64,000 bases of DNA, from contig NC_088921.1 of assembly GCF_038396675.1 (NCBI RefSeq), positions 40,017,501 through 40,081,500 of the forward strand, given 5' to 3'. The notes below the pieces were generated by a model. The model did not search any database. It saw nothing but the letters and a program-made list of their open reading frames with translations, and had not been told where the DNA came from. Origin of the DNA: Hydra vulgaris. Taxonomy: Eukaryota; Cnidaria; Hydrozoa; Anthoathecata; Hydridae. Shown here in pieces: positions 34,970-48,466 of this stretch. The position numbers and the translations under genes were made by a program. How positions within the stretch are numbered: position 1 is the first letter of the stretch; every line of letters starts with the position of its first letter.

Positions 34970-35596
34970 CAGTGGCGCATCTAGCATTTTTTAATCTTTG
35001 AGATAGCAAACTTCCAGACATGGAGCTAACTCCAAACATTTATATGTTTATACTTATGTCAAATAATGTGGGTTTAGAAAAAATTGTGAAGATTGGAGGC
35101 TGGGAACAAAAAAGCCCCAAAATTTTTGCTACACCTGCCCCAAAAATGAGAGCAACAAGTTGATGAAATATTTTTTGTGCTATTTTCAACTAGACTTATA
35201 TTCATAGATAATTTTTAAGTTTCATAGTATTATCTCTAAGCGTTCAAAAATTATGACCATGTAAAAACTACAACCCCCTCAAATTGAGGGGGGTTTAAAC
35301 TTTATATGGTCACAATTTTTGAACGCTTAGAGATAACACTATGAAACTTAAAAACTATCGATGAATATAAGTCTAGTTGAGAATAGCACAAAAAATATTT
35401 CATTAACTTGTTGCTCTCACGTATGGAGCAGGTGTTGCAAAAATTTTGGGGCTTTTTTGTTCCCAGCCTCCAATCATCGCAATTTTTTGCAAACCCTCAT
35501 TATTTGACATAAGTATAAACATGTAAATGTTTGGAGTTAGCTCCATGTCTGGAAGTTAGCTATCTCAAAGATCAAATAATGCTGGATCTGCCACTG
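34970..35596. mobile_element. 627-bp palindromic (foldback) MITE
   Basis: Nearly the whole element is one inverted repeat centred near 35283. It starts CAGTGGCGCATCTAGC and ends with the complement of CAGTGGCAGATCCAGC. GGTAT flanks it at 34965-34969 and 35597-35601, a 5-bp target duplication. A second full copy is at 47641-48252, with partial ones at 28480 and 48745. Confidence 0.85.
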
Positions 35597-35599
35597 GGT

Positions 35600-38119
35600 A
35601 TAGGAATAATTTTTAAATTAGAACAACCTGACCCTTGCCTAAACCCTATTTGAACCAACAGTACCCTAAATCTGACTCTAACCATGACCTCCATTACCCG
35701 AATAATATTTAATGACTGAAAAATAACTTAATTATATTATTTTATCAATACTATAGTTATATTTTGAATTATGCTGATTAATCAAAGCTGAACTGTAAAG
35801 TTTTTTTAAATATTTTTATTGCTATCATTTTGTTGCATCATTTTTGTTTTTTCACTTTTCAATGTTTAAAACAAGACTTTCACTTGAAATGAGCGCTTTT
35901 TTCTAGGGGTGTTTCATATTAATTAGTTATTTTAAAACTTATACATAGGCACACCATAAAATAAGTTTTGGCGCTAAAACTGCTTTTAGACTATGTTATT
36001 ATAGAATCCAGTTAGTGTTTTTTTTTGTTTTGTTTTGTTTATTATTTTTACATTTTTTACATTTTACATAATTAACGTAATTATGATAATTATGAGTACA
36101 AATAGTAATAATAAATGTATTTATAAAATATTTGGTTTGAATTAGAAAAAGTTTCCTTGTTTAAATTTTAGCTTTTAACTTTAATTAAGTAAAAGTTTTT
36201 AACTTTTATTAATTAAAAAGGTCTACTGCAAATCCACTGCAAAAATGTTTACTAGGTCTAATAATTTATTATTCATCTCAACATCATGATTAAATTACTA
36301 CATTTTGTAAATATAAAAGATGGTTCATTATACATTTTGTGGTAGCAATGTTAAAGAACAAGCTTTCTGTCGTTTTAGAGTCTTTTTAAACGAAATATTG
36401 ATTTTGCAAATATACCGAATATAAATCTGTACATTCTGAACAAATCTAATGGCTTATTATAAATTCCATGTCTATTGTGTCTATTTATAAATTTGATTTT
36501 AATATTTTTGAGTATTATTTAGATGAGGATTTAAAAATAACCAGAATTTATTGTTTTGAATAGTGTAATCGACGTGTAGAACTGTGTGATTATTGTTTTA
36601 AATTGTAGAAGTATCGTTATGAATTTTTCGTCATGCATTGTATGTTGTTTTTTTTTATAATATGATTGGAAAAACCAGCAACTGTAAAGCTAATCTTTTT
36701 GACAGATGGTAACGCTTAAAGCTCCACTTTAGTTATAAATCTTACGATAAGATTAACTTCTAAGGATAAAGTAACTTACTTAAGTAGTTTTCATGCTTAT
36801 TTAATTGCCATTTTTGATTGAAAAAAAAGCTATGAAAAACGATTAAAACAATGCCAATTGAAGTGCATGGTCTATAATAAGTATTACGGTCCAAGTCGTT
36901 TTCATTTAAACTCGTTTTTACTGAAATTATCTAAGTTTCTAAGAAGTTTTTACATAGCATGTTTGTTTTAAGAACAAATATTTTAAAGTCTCATTTTTAG
37001 CTCTAATTAAGTTAATTAAATACAAAAAAGATAATGTATACCTTTGATGCAGCGCCATATTGTTTAATACAATAGATTATTTAAAAACATAACCGGGCTG
37101 AAAATGAGCCTCAAGAATCACTGAGCGGAGCAGGTGCGTAATGCACAATATGATTAACGCCGCAAACAAGTTTTAAAACGAACTACTTGTATTACCCGTT
37201 TCATGAAAGGACTTTCTGTGGTTTTAAATTAATTGTGTTGAGGGATAACAAATATAAATAGATCCTAAACTCTGTACGTCAATAATAAATAATTGATGTT
37301 ATTTTTTATTATCGTAGTATATATTTCTATTTTTTATTATTATAGTATATTATTATTATAATCTAAGTATAATTAACTTTATTATGTACCGTAAAAAAAC
37401 AAGAAGAATGTTAACTAGAACAATGGTCACCACCTAACTAAAAGAAAGAATGCCAAATAAAAGACTAATTTGAAATCTAATTAAATATCAAACAAAATAT
37501 AACTAACAAAATCTTATAATTATTATCTAAAATTATATTAAAAATCTAATTAAATATCAAACAAAATATAACTAACAAAAACTTATATTAATTAAAAATA
37601 TTTACAATAACTACATAAATGTTATTTATTTAAACTACATAAAGTGACGATTAATAAAATACGTTGCTGTTTGGTTTTTAGGTTTAAAGGCGCATATAAT
37701 TTTTCACACCGTAAATAGTACAACTATTAATGGTATTGAACAATATTAAATTAATAATTAACTATAAATAAATAAAAAATAAAAAATAATTGATATTATA
37801 GTACCACTTACGGCACAGAGCGTAATAACATCGTACAATAGCATTTACAAAGGTGTTTTCAAAGAGACAACCACAACTTATTTTTTAAATGCACTTTAAA
37901 AAAATAATTCCAGGATGCCTCAACTTACAAGCTGCGCAGATACAGACCTTATATGAGATAAATAAGTATAATTTAAATATATAATACAAGATATATATAT
38001 TTTTTTCCTTTTTCTTTGTATAATAATTACAATGAGATGTAAGTATAAAACAAATAGCCGGAGCAAAAAGAGGACATATACTGTCTTATCGCCGAGCCCC
38101 GTTTACATTACCGCCGTTA
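35600..38119. other. AT-rich intergenic sequence
   Basis: No gene is seen. Two copies of AAATCTAATTAAATATCAAA... lie at 37473 and 37542, and the rest is unstructured AT-rich DNA. Confidence 0.5.
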
Positions 38120-38333
38120 GTTAATATTAGGGATGTACCAGAATTCCTGCCGGAATTTTTTTCTTATAGATCAATTCTCTTCTGGCTAGACTTTAAAAAT
38201 TTTATACTTTTTTTTATGACATTTGACACAGCTGTGTAAATAAATTAAAAAATAATTATCCTACAGAGCAATGAAGAATGAGCAAAGAAAAGCAGAACAA
38301 GAAATAAATATAATAGCTACAGAAATAAAAAAC

Positions 38334-38639
38334 AAAGAATCCATGGATGACAAAGAATCCATGGATGACAAAGAATCCATGGATGACAAAGAATCCATGG
38401 ATGACAAAGGATCCATGGATAACAAAGGATCCATGGATGACAAAGAATCCATGGATGACAAAGAATCCATGGATGACAAAGGATCCATGGATGACAAAGG
38501 ATCCATGGATGACAAAGAATCCATGGATGACAAAGGATCCATGGATGACATAGGATCCATGGATGACAAAGAATCCATGGATGACAAAGGATCCATGGAT
38601 GACAAAGAATCCATGGATGACAAAGGATCCATGGATGAC
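38334..38639 (+). repeat. 18-bp coding minisatellite (17 units, K-(E/G)-S-M-D-D)
   Basis: The unit AAAG(A/G)ATCCATGGATGAC is repeated 17 times. The + frame from 38271 stays open and reads (KESMDD)n or (KGSMDD)n. Variants fall mostly on one base, which switches Glu and Gly. Confidence 0.93.
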
Positions 38640-38983
38640 AATAACTTTAATTAAAGCATCAAAAAGAAAACAAAAACTTTACGTAAAATTTTTAAAATCA
38701 AAAAATAAAAATGATGAAAAAATCTACAAAAATTATAAGAAGTTCTTTCAACATAATATAAAAGAAGCAAAAATAAGATATTTTTCTAATCAGCTTGATA
38801 AGCATAAATTCGATATAAAAAGGACTTGGGCTGTTATAAACCAACCACAAAAATTAATTTCCGATAAAAAAAATTATAACTAGTGAAATCAATATATGTC
38901 AAGAATTTAACAAATATTTTGTAAATGTAGGCCCCTCTCTTGCTTCTAACATTGCGCAACCAAATAAAACAATTAATAATTTT

Positions 38984-39553
38984 TTGGGAGAAAAACTTAA
39001 CACTAGTATAAATAATGAAAAGATAACTAAACTTGAATTTAATAAAGCAATTTTTAAACTTAAACGCAACAAGTCCTGTGGATATGATGGTATTTCCAGT
39101 AATGTAGCTATTTATGTTATGTACAGCATTTGTAAACCATTATTTTACTTAATATCATCTTCATTTGAAAATAGTATATTCCCTGACAAACTTAAATTAG
39201 CCAAAAGTAATCCCATTCTCAAAAAAGGTGATAGCAATAATATTTCTAACTACCGACCTATTTCTCTACTCCCAGTTTTTTCAAAAGTATATGAGAGAGT
39301 AATTTATAATAGAGTTAATAAGTACTTTACATTAAACAATTTATTATACAAAAATAAGTTTGGATTTCAAAGCGATTGCTCTACTGAACATGCTATTATT
39401 AAACTTGCTGACAAAATATATAAGTCGTTTGATAGTGATGAACTGGTATTAGGAGTTTTTATTGATCTTTCCAAGGCCTTTGATACAGTTGATCACAGTA
39501 TTTTACTTTCCAAGCTAAAATATTACGGCATAATAGGCTCAACATTTAAGTGA
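38984..39553 (+). pseudogene. LINE B RT, fingers and palm part
   Basis: This is a 189-residue open stretch ending at a stop in place of a tryptophan (TGA in GSTFK-stop-IQSYLSNR). The RT continues in the same frame beyond it, so a single substitution broke the frame here. Confidence 0.85.
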
Positions 39554-39937
39554 ATTCAAAGCTACTTGTCTAACAGAAAGCAATTTGTACTACTAGAAAA
39601 GTCAGGAGCTCTTGATATTAGGTGTGGAGTTCCTCAGGGTTCAATCCTAGGTCCATTATTGTTTTTAATATATATTAACGATATGCATAAAGCTTCTCAA
39701 AAAATATCTACAATTATGTATGCTGACGATACAAATTAATTTTTTAATCATCCTTATGCAAAGACTTTGTCTGAAACTATGAATATTGAACTCAAAAATT
39801 GCAACCTCTGGTTTATAGCACATAAATTATCCCTAAATTGTAAAAAAACCAGCTTTATTCTATTTCATAAAAAATACAATCAATTAATTTTCCGTTAAAG
39901 CTGCCTAAACTGTTTATTAACAAAAATCAAATTAAAC

Positions 39938-40483
39938 GTGAAAAATACACCAAATATTGGTCTTCTTGAAACAAAGGTGGCCTCTGTAATAGGTGTTTTG
40001 TATAAGTCAAGACCTTTTTTCGATAGTAAATCACGTAATATGCTTTACTTTATTCTTGTACATAGTCAGCTTTTGTACGCAAATATTGTATGGGCCAGCA
40101 CCCATAAAACTAAATTGCTAAATTTGCAAAGTCTGCAAAACCATCCATGCAAAGCAATTAATTATTTAAATAGGTTAGTAAACCCGGCCCCAGTGATGAA
40201 AAGCATGATGGTTCTAGATATTGAGAAACTTGACACATTACAGATATTAATTTTTATGTATAAGTATAAAAACAATCTTCTACCAAGCGTTTTTTCAGAT
40301 AACTTTCTTATATCATTTTCTGAAAAATATAATCTGTGTTCAAATACCAGGAACGACTATCAACTAGGAAAAACTAAATCACAGCAGTCAAGTTTTCTAA
40401 TTACAAACCGTGGCCCATCAATATGGAATCGTTTTCAAAAAAAAAATAAACAACAAACTAAAATGCATCTCCTTAATTTCTGA
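39938..40483 (+). pseudogene. LINE B RT thumb and C-terminal domain
   Basis: A 181-residue open stretch contains GVLYKSRPFFDSKSRNMLYF, VHSQLLYANIVWAST and ITNRGPSIWNRF. It corresponds to the minus-strand block at 29816-30100. Confidence 0.8.
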
Positions 40484-41667
40484 CATATATATTATAGTTT
40501 ACAGTATTTGTTTTCAGATTTTTTTGTATTTTTTCTTTTTATTTATCTTTTATTTTTTTCTTCTTCTTATGTGTTTTAATTTTATTTAATCTATTTTTTT
40601 TGTGTGTTTTTTACACACACAAAAAAAAAGAGTTTTGCTTTATTAAATTTTTTATTTTTCTTTAAAAATTAAAGTGTTTTTTTATTTTTATTTCAATGAG
40701 TGACTAAAGAGGCTCTATGAAAAGGTTGTGGTGATAAACGCATCATCCTTACCCTCTTTGAGTCCCTGACTGATTATAACAGTATATATATATTATAAAT
40801 TAAAAAGATTAAAAACGTTTTTTATAAAGGTTTTTTATGTTAACGATGTTATTTATTTTATATGAAAAATTGTAATATTGTTTAATCAGCGAAATAAAAG
40901 TTAAAAATAAATAAATAAATAAATAAAAAAGTAAACGTAGGTAAAAAAAAAACAAATGCAATTTTTATAAATGTATTTGCAGTACTAATATTTCTGCAAA
41001 TAAAATTACATTTGTATTTTTTACCTAGGTTTACCTTTAGTTCTTCATTGCTCTGTAGAATAATGATTTTTTGATTTATTTACACAGCTTGTGCCACAAG
41101 TCATAAAAAAAAGTAAAAAAAAATTCCAGTCAGAAGCGAATTGATCTAAAAAACACGAATTCCGGCCGGAATTCGGGTACATCCCTAGTTAATACTATTT
41201 CAAAAATTAACAATCAAACAAAAAATTAAAAAAAAAAAAAGAAATCAAGTAAATTACTAATTCAACGCAGATACTACAAACGCTAAACAATATGATAAAA
41301 CATTAAAAATTTATAGTATAAAATAAAAATACTATAATTTTTTTTATTTTAATACGAAATAAAAGGCAGAGGATCAACACAAAAACGAGTAGTGATGACT
41401 TTTTCGGTTTAGTTTTTTTTTTTCTTGTTTTAAAAGAGATATTTAAATTCAAAATTTTTTCTTATAAGAAACGTTCTACATTCTCTTTTGAATTTTCTAA
41501 AGAGAAATTCAGAAGAGTTTTAGTTTTAATAATATTTTGAATTTTTCCATAGAAATGGTCCACGATATTGGATTTGAAATGAATTGAGTTTTAGATAAAA
41601 CCGTGGAATAACAAATTTATCATTTAAAAATTTAAAAGTTTATGAGAAATTTTGGTAAAGTAAGAGT

Positions 41668-41841
41668 AAAAGATATAAGGAGATAAACCACGCTTTGACT
41701 TAAACATGAATAAAGATATAAGGAGATAAACCACGCTTTGATTTAAACATGAATAAAGATATAAGGAGATAAACCACGCTTTGATTTAAACATGAATAAA
41801 GATATAAGGAGATAAACCACGCTTTGATTTAAACATGAATA
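41668..41841. repeat. 43-bp tandem repeat, four copies
   Basis: The unit begins AAAGATATAAGGAGATAAAC and ends TTTAAACATGAAT. The array lies within the antisense LINE coding sequence. Confidence 0.93.
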
Positions 41842-41858
41842 GCATAACTTGGTATATA

Positions 41859-44076
41859 CAGTCGACTCTCGATATCTCGAATACTTGATATCTCGAACTT
41901 TTGAGTATCTCGAACTTTTTTAGCGGTCCCATGGACATAACGTACTAGTTTAGGCTAAAATCCTCTCGATATCTCGAACCTTATTATCTCGAACTTTTTG
42001 GTATCTCGAACAATATTTTCGGTCCACAGGGCAATTTTCTCTCGTTATCTCGAACTTTTCAACATTTTTTTTTTCAAAAATGTTTTAATAAAATTTAATT
42101 TTTTTAAATTCCAATTTTCGAAAAAAAAAAAAATTTAATTCGATTTTTAAATTCGATTTTTTTTAAGAATCGAATTTCTGAAAAGTTTTCCTTTAATATA
42201 TAATTTATTCTTTTTGTCAAACGCAGCAACATGCCGCTCGTTAAACGAAAACTCACGAACAAATCTATAATAGAAAAATGCAAGGCATTAAAAGACCCAG
42301 AGACTGGGACGTCTAACAAAGAGGTTGCCAAAAAGTATGGAGTCTGAAAGAACACATTATCAACCTGGATTAAAAATAAAACCAAGTTATTAACCTCACT
42401 GGAAAAAAATGGCACAAAATCTAAACGGAAGAAACTTCGTAGTGGTAATTTCAAAAATGTAGACAAGGCCATATACACGTGGTTCGTTGCAAAAAGAAGT
42501 CAACGAGTACCAATTGATGGTACCATACTAAAAGAAAAGGCACTAAAATTCGCAGAAGCATTAGGAGAGTTGGATTTTAAAGCATCTGATTGTTGGTTTC
42601 ATAATTGGAAAGAAAGGTCAGTTAAATTTTGTCAAATCTTATTCAATTTTAATATAAACAAATAACATGTATCTGTTTATATTTAATTTATTTAGTTTTT
42701 TAAACGTGTAATTAAAATTCAATTATTCTGTTCCTATTCTTAGGAACGGCATCAGCTTTAAAATAATCTCAGGCGAAAGTGCCGCCGTGACGAATAATAT
42801 GACTGCTTCGTGGAATGAAACTACACTTCCAAGATTGCTTTTGAATTACAAGCTTGAAAACATTTTCAATGCCGATGAGTTTGGACTATTTTACCAGTGC
42901 CTACCAAACAAAACATACCATTTATCACGAGAAAAACGTTTTGAGGGAAAAAATAGTAAAGTCAGACTAACAGGCATAGCAGCAGGGAGTGCAACGGGAG
43001 AAAAATTACCTATGTTATTGGAAAATCTAAAAACCCACGGTGTTTTAAGCACATTAAACAACTTCCTTGCACATATAAAAATCAGCTAAAAAGTTGGATG
43101 ACCGGAGACCTTTTTACAGAATGGGTAATGAAACTTGACTCATTTTTTCGTGCTAAAGACAGGAAAGTAGCACTCCTGGTGGATAACTGTTCTGCCCACC
43201 CACTCATTGAAGGGCTAAGCAACATCAACCTAATATTTTTCCCCCCTAACACCACATCTGTCCTTCAGCCCATGGATCAAGGCGTAATACGAAGTCCTAA
43301 AGCTCATTATCGTCACAAAATTATGCGTTTGTGTATCAAGGCTGTCGATAATAACGAACCCATGCTAAAAATTTCTATACTTCAAGCAATGAAAGATCTT
43401 GTTTCTTCGTGGAATGCTGTGTCGAAGGAGACTGTCATCAACTGCTTTAAAAAAGCTGGTATCAGCAAAACAAACAAGAGTATTGAAGAAGCTGATGATG
43501 ATCATTCTTTTAAATTTTTGACAGAAGAACTTAACCGTTTGCGAGAGTTTGATCCTCGTGCCGTCCAAGAAGATCTCTCAGCGGAATCTTACATTGGTTT
43601 AGATTGCGATGTAGTAACCACCGGTTCACTTGCTACTGATGCTGAAATTATTGCTCAGATTTTAGACCCTAATTTTGAAAACGACGATAATGAAGTTGAA
43701 GATAGCGTTGACGAAGCTATTGACGTCGAAGCCCCGCCACGCCCATCTGATATTCAATTAGAAATTGCTTTTGAAACAATTCAAAATGCTTCGCTATACA
43801 GCTCAAAATACGGAAATGAAATACAATCCCTAGCACTAAAACTTGAGGATTTAATGAAGATGGAAAAGATGGATAATTTAAAGCAATATCAGATAACAGA
43901 TTTTTTCCAAAAGTTGTAGTTTTTGTTGTTAATGATTTTTGTCAGAAAAATAACTTGTTTTAATGAAAGTCGGGCACTTTTATTTATTTTCAACCCTTTT
44001 CTTGATATCTCGAACTCTCGATATCTCGAACTTTTTTTCCGGTCCCCTTAGTGTTCGAGATATCGAGAGTCGACTG
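41859..44076 (+). mobile_element. Tigger/pogo-type DNA transposon
   Basis: The ends CAGTCGACTCTCGATATCTC and its inverse are exact over about 23 bp. Further TATCTCGAAC repeats lie just inside both ends. TA at 41857-41858 and 44077-44078 is the target duplication typical of pogo/Tigger. Confidence 0.92.
42231..43919 (+). pseudogene. Tigger/pogo transposase, inactivated
   Basis: The start codon is at 42231, with an N-terminal helix-turn-helix region (SNKEVAKKYGV) and a CENP-B-like DNA-binding half ending at CWFHNWKER near 42616. An apparent intron (42617-42743, GT...AG) joins it to NGISFKIISGESAA. The DDE core shows FNADEFGLFY, ALLVDNCSAHP and TTSVLQPMDQGVI. A TGA at 42345-42347 and a frameshift near 43018 (after KLPM) break the frame, so it should be dead. 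Confidence 0.88.
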
Positions 44077-44599
44077 TATTAAGCTTATAAACATTGAGTG
44101 CATTAGTTTTCTTTAAAAGAGATTCTCCGTTAACAGTTCTGTTAACGCCAAATATAATCCTGCATGCGTTTTATTTTTTTATAAGTTTTTTTAAGTTTTC
44201 CATTGTTAGTACTTCCCCATGCAATATTGCAATAGGAAAGATAACTATAAATAAATGAATTTTTTTTTTTTTAAAGACTCAATATTTAGACAGGTTTAAC
44301 TCTATATAGCACAGAAATATTTTCAATAGATTTAATATGATATTTCCATGATATAAATTCATCTAATGTCGCTCCAAGGAATTTAAAAGTTGATTTTATT
44401 TAATAACTGTATTATTTATAAACAGATTGGGTAATTTTAAAGGAAAGTAACCTCTACTAGGTTTGTGGAAAAAAATAATATTAGTTTTCTCTACTTTTTA
44501 TATTTAATGAAAGTTTATTACTTTATAAAATTATTAAAAAAATAATAAATATAAAATTAATTACCCAACTTTGTCGATTATCCTGTCTAGAAATAAAAT

Positions 44600-45141
44600 C
44601 TAGATTAACGTTTAGAACAGGCCCCATTAAACGTCGAAATTCAAACGTATTTTTGACGTCTGTTAAATTTATTTCAGATTTAGTATTTTAAAACGTTTTT
44701 AAACGTATATAAAGAGTCTAAATTTAGTATAATATATTTTAAATATATATATGTGTACGTTTTGAGTCGCTCTTGTTACTATTTTATTAAAAATAATTGA
44801 CAGTGCATTTCATTGTCTTACTTAACGATGTAACGTATTACACTTTAAAATGTCACTTAATAAATGTGTAAACAAATTAATAAATTTGAAATGTCTATTA
44901 AACGTTTACAAAATTAAAACATGTTTAATAGCCAATATTGTAAACGTTTAATCGACGTTTAATATACGTTAAATTATTAGGTTTGTGATGAATGCTTTTA
45001 TTATTTTAATGTATACGTTTATTAAACGTGTACTAAACGCGTAGAAAAATGAATTACGTTAGTAATTATAAACGTTTAATCGATGTTTAATCAACGTATA
45101 CATAAAAAAAAGCTTGAGGCGCTGATCCAAATCAGCCGCCG
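44600..45141. repeat. AACGTTTAAT-rich repeat element
   Basis: Many direct and inverted TAAACGTTTAAT and ACGTTTAATCGACG segments lie between 44610 and 45110. Clear terminal repeats are not resolved. Confidence 0.55.
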
Positions 45142-45199
45142 TTTTTACTAAGTACACCAATATACTAATAAAGAAATAATTTAGGCGTTTTGAGTTCTC

Positions 45200-46300
45200 T
45201 AAATTAATATTCAATTTCAAAGTACAGCGGCAGACAATTTTTGCCTTTGTAAGTAGTATTTTGCAAATACTAAAATAACCTAAATGTTAGTAACCAGTTA
45301 ATGTATTTAGTGAAATTTTAATTAACTCCTAATTAATTTTATAAGCAAACAGTCTGTAGCTGTTAACATTAGGAAATCTTGCTTGAACTATCTTTTGATT
45401 CTGCAATAAATTATGCGGAGGAATACATAGAAGTCAAAATAATATTTCATGTGAATTTCTCTTGGTTGTGTTTTCCAATCATACAGCGTATAAAAGTTAC
45501 ATGATCATTCAAAACTTTTATCGATTCTTCGCTCTTTATATTTTTTATCATGCAATTAATAAATATTTTCCAAATGAACTGCAGCACATAAGTACCAAAC
45601 AAATATCCATTCATCCCGGAACTTATAAAGAATTACGAACAGCTCACAAATAATTTCAAGAATGGTAAAGAAGTGATTACTGAAACAGCAGAATGACGTG
45701 ATGATATGAAACTTCTATTTCATTTAAATCGGGTATTCCTTCTTTTGAAGAACCTGGAGTATTTCCTAAAATGAATTTTTAGAAAATACCTAAATTAAAT
45801 AATGCAAGATAGAATTCCCAACCAATACTAGTTCTTTTGGCACTTATTCTTTTACCAGAGAAAAGAGATTTACTACTCGACATTTGTAGATTCATCTCTT
45901 ACAGATGGACGGGCCATTGGTGACCAAGTGATGCAGATGATTATCGAAATCCATGTAGCACAGCAACGAAAAATTGTTAAACTAATGAAAAAGTTTTGCA
46001 ATCAGGAACTGTTACGACTCGAAATTCCCAGAACAAATCAGTGTACAGAAAGAGCAATTAAGTGTCTTCAAGATCTTTTTGGCATCTGTAAAAAGTAAGA
46101 GAACCTCTAAAGGAGATTTATTTAGTCAAACAAAGCACAAGAATTATATAATATGCTTTAATTAAGCTAAATACTACACATCATTTTTTCGAAATATACA
46201 ATAGCTATTCAGACTTGTAGAATTGTTATTTAAGTTTGTAATTTTATATTTATTTGTAATTTAGAGTGTTATAATATAACAATGAACTGAAAAAATGCTT
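45200..46300 (+). other. Transposon-like coding remnant
   Basis: Broken + strand frames at 45840-46100 read SSLTDGRAIGDQVMQMI and RTNQCTERAIKCLQDLFG. This resembles a mobile-element protein tail, but I cannot name it. Otherwise AT-rich. Confidence 0.3.
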
Positions 46301-46318
46301 AAAAGCTACATATTACCC

Positions 46319-46680
46319 AGTGGGCAAAATGACGTTGAAATAACGTTGAAACAACGTCGCAAACCGACGAAATGCAATGTTGAAACAACGTTGAAATTTG
46401 GTAGAATTGGAAACAAAATCCGATGTTGAAAACCACGATGTCGAAACAACGTCGATGAAAACGTTGTTTCAACGTTGTTATAACGTCTTATCGACTACAT
46501 ATCATCCATTTTTCAACTTCGATAAAATGAAAATTAAAAGTTCAACGTTGAAATTACGTTGTTTTAACGTCTTATCGACAATATATCAACCATATATGGT
46601 TGATATATTGTCGATAAGACGTTAAAACAACGTTCAAACAACCTAATTTCAACGTTAAATTTTGGTCATTTGATAAAAAT
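46319..46680. mobile_element. AACGTTGAAA-rich MITE
   Basis: It begins CCCAGTGGGCAAAATGACG and is packed with AACGTTGAAA/TTTCAACGTT units. It includes the perfect palindrome at 46556-46633. A related block ending in GTCCACTGGG is at 49978-50130. Confidence 0.65.
46556..46633. repeat. Perfect 78-bp palindrome without a loop
   Basis: ACGTTGTTTTAACGTCTTAT... reads identically on both strands over 39+39 bases, centred on CATATATG. Confidence 0.95.
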
Positions 46681-47413
46681 TATACAGCCTATTGGATACA
46701 ACTTATATCCAATAGGCTGCAGCCATGTTAAATTGTCATCGTTAACATGTTAAATTGTCTCGACTTGGATTGCGATAATAAATTATCTCGATTGGATTGA
46801 AAACAATAAAAAAGCAATATTTTGCGCTAAAAGTAGTGTATTTCATGTTCAAAATATTATTTTAAGGGAGTTTATATAAGAAATAGATAGAATGTTAACA
46901 TTTTATATATAGATTTTATATTAAAATATTCGAATCGTCATTTACGCACCGACCGCCACCATTAGATCTGTCGGGTGCATTATTTCAACAAACTCATGAT
47001 ATCTGTTCTGACTTCAGCAACCGCAGCAGTCGCTTTACTAAGCATGACGCTCTCTATAAAAAAAGGTATTGCCTGAGTAATTTGCAACAAGTACAGCAAG
47101 AACTTGAAATTAATGTAGCACCAAATCATCAAATTGTGTTTTTCAATAACAGATAACATTACTCATGACTTACCAACAATAACCTTACAAATGTTTGTGC
47201 CTTAAAATTTCTCTTTACCCTTGCCACCAGCCATGTTGAACTTGATTGTAAACCATTGGTCATCAACCTACAACAAAAATTTATTATTTTTATTAATACA
47301 TTAAACTTTGATACAATATCAGGTTAGGTAGCCCAATGGCACCGCGTATACCGCGGAATTCCGAATGGTTTTAAAATTTCAAAAATTCAATGACTTTTTT
47401 TTTTGTAGAAATA

Positions 47414-48252
<839 letters not shown>

Positions 48253-48366
48253 TTTATATATATATATATAAAATAGCTAAATTAAAATAACATAAAACAC
48301 ACTATTTAGTTATATAGTGCGTAATTCTTCACCATTTAGTAAACTTGGCATCGATGTTCATTTTCA

Positions 48367-48466
<100 letters not shown>

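Larger units (their letters stand above)
38640..40790 (+). mobile_element. LINE family B copy, sense, 5'-truncated
   Basis: The order is a basic pre-RT segment, RT, thumb, C-terminus and 3' UTR ending near 40775. The RT frame carries [65 protein letters not shown] and IMYADDTN. An in-frame TGA at 39551 and a stop right after the Y-A-D-D box, plus later frameshifts, make it inactive. Confidence 0.87.
38128..41187. mobile_element. 3.06-kb hAT-like element enclosing a LINE fragment
   Basis: The terminal inverted repeats are about 145 bp. The right one (complement) begins TAGGGATGTACCCGAATTCC and the left TAGGGATGTACCAGAATTCC; both run to CTACAGAGCAATGAAGAA. The flanks are GTTAATAT (38120-38127) and GTTAATAC (41188-41195), a 7 of 8 match. 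The interior is an 18-bp minisatellite and LINE family B sequence, with no hAT transposase. Confidence 0.78.
41200..44600 (-). pseudogene. LINE B-like copy, antisense, split by Tigger
   Basis: On the minus strand, 44490-44080 reads FFHKPSRGYFPLKLPNLFINN and later YCNIAWGSTNNGKL. After the Tigger element, 41858-41480 continues with NQSVVYLLIS and FQIQYRGPFLWK (the R-G-P-x-x-W block of LINE B). The two halves are contiguous coding when the insertion is removed. Many frameshifts are present. Confidence 0.7.

Noticed and set aside
45462..45653. 63-residue open frame as a host gene
   Set aside because: There is no motif, splice context or compositional difference, and nearby frames look like transposon remnants.
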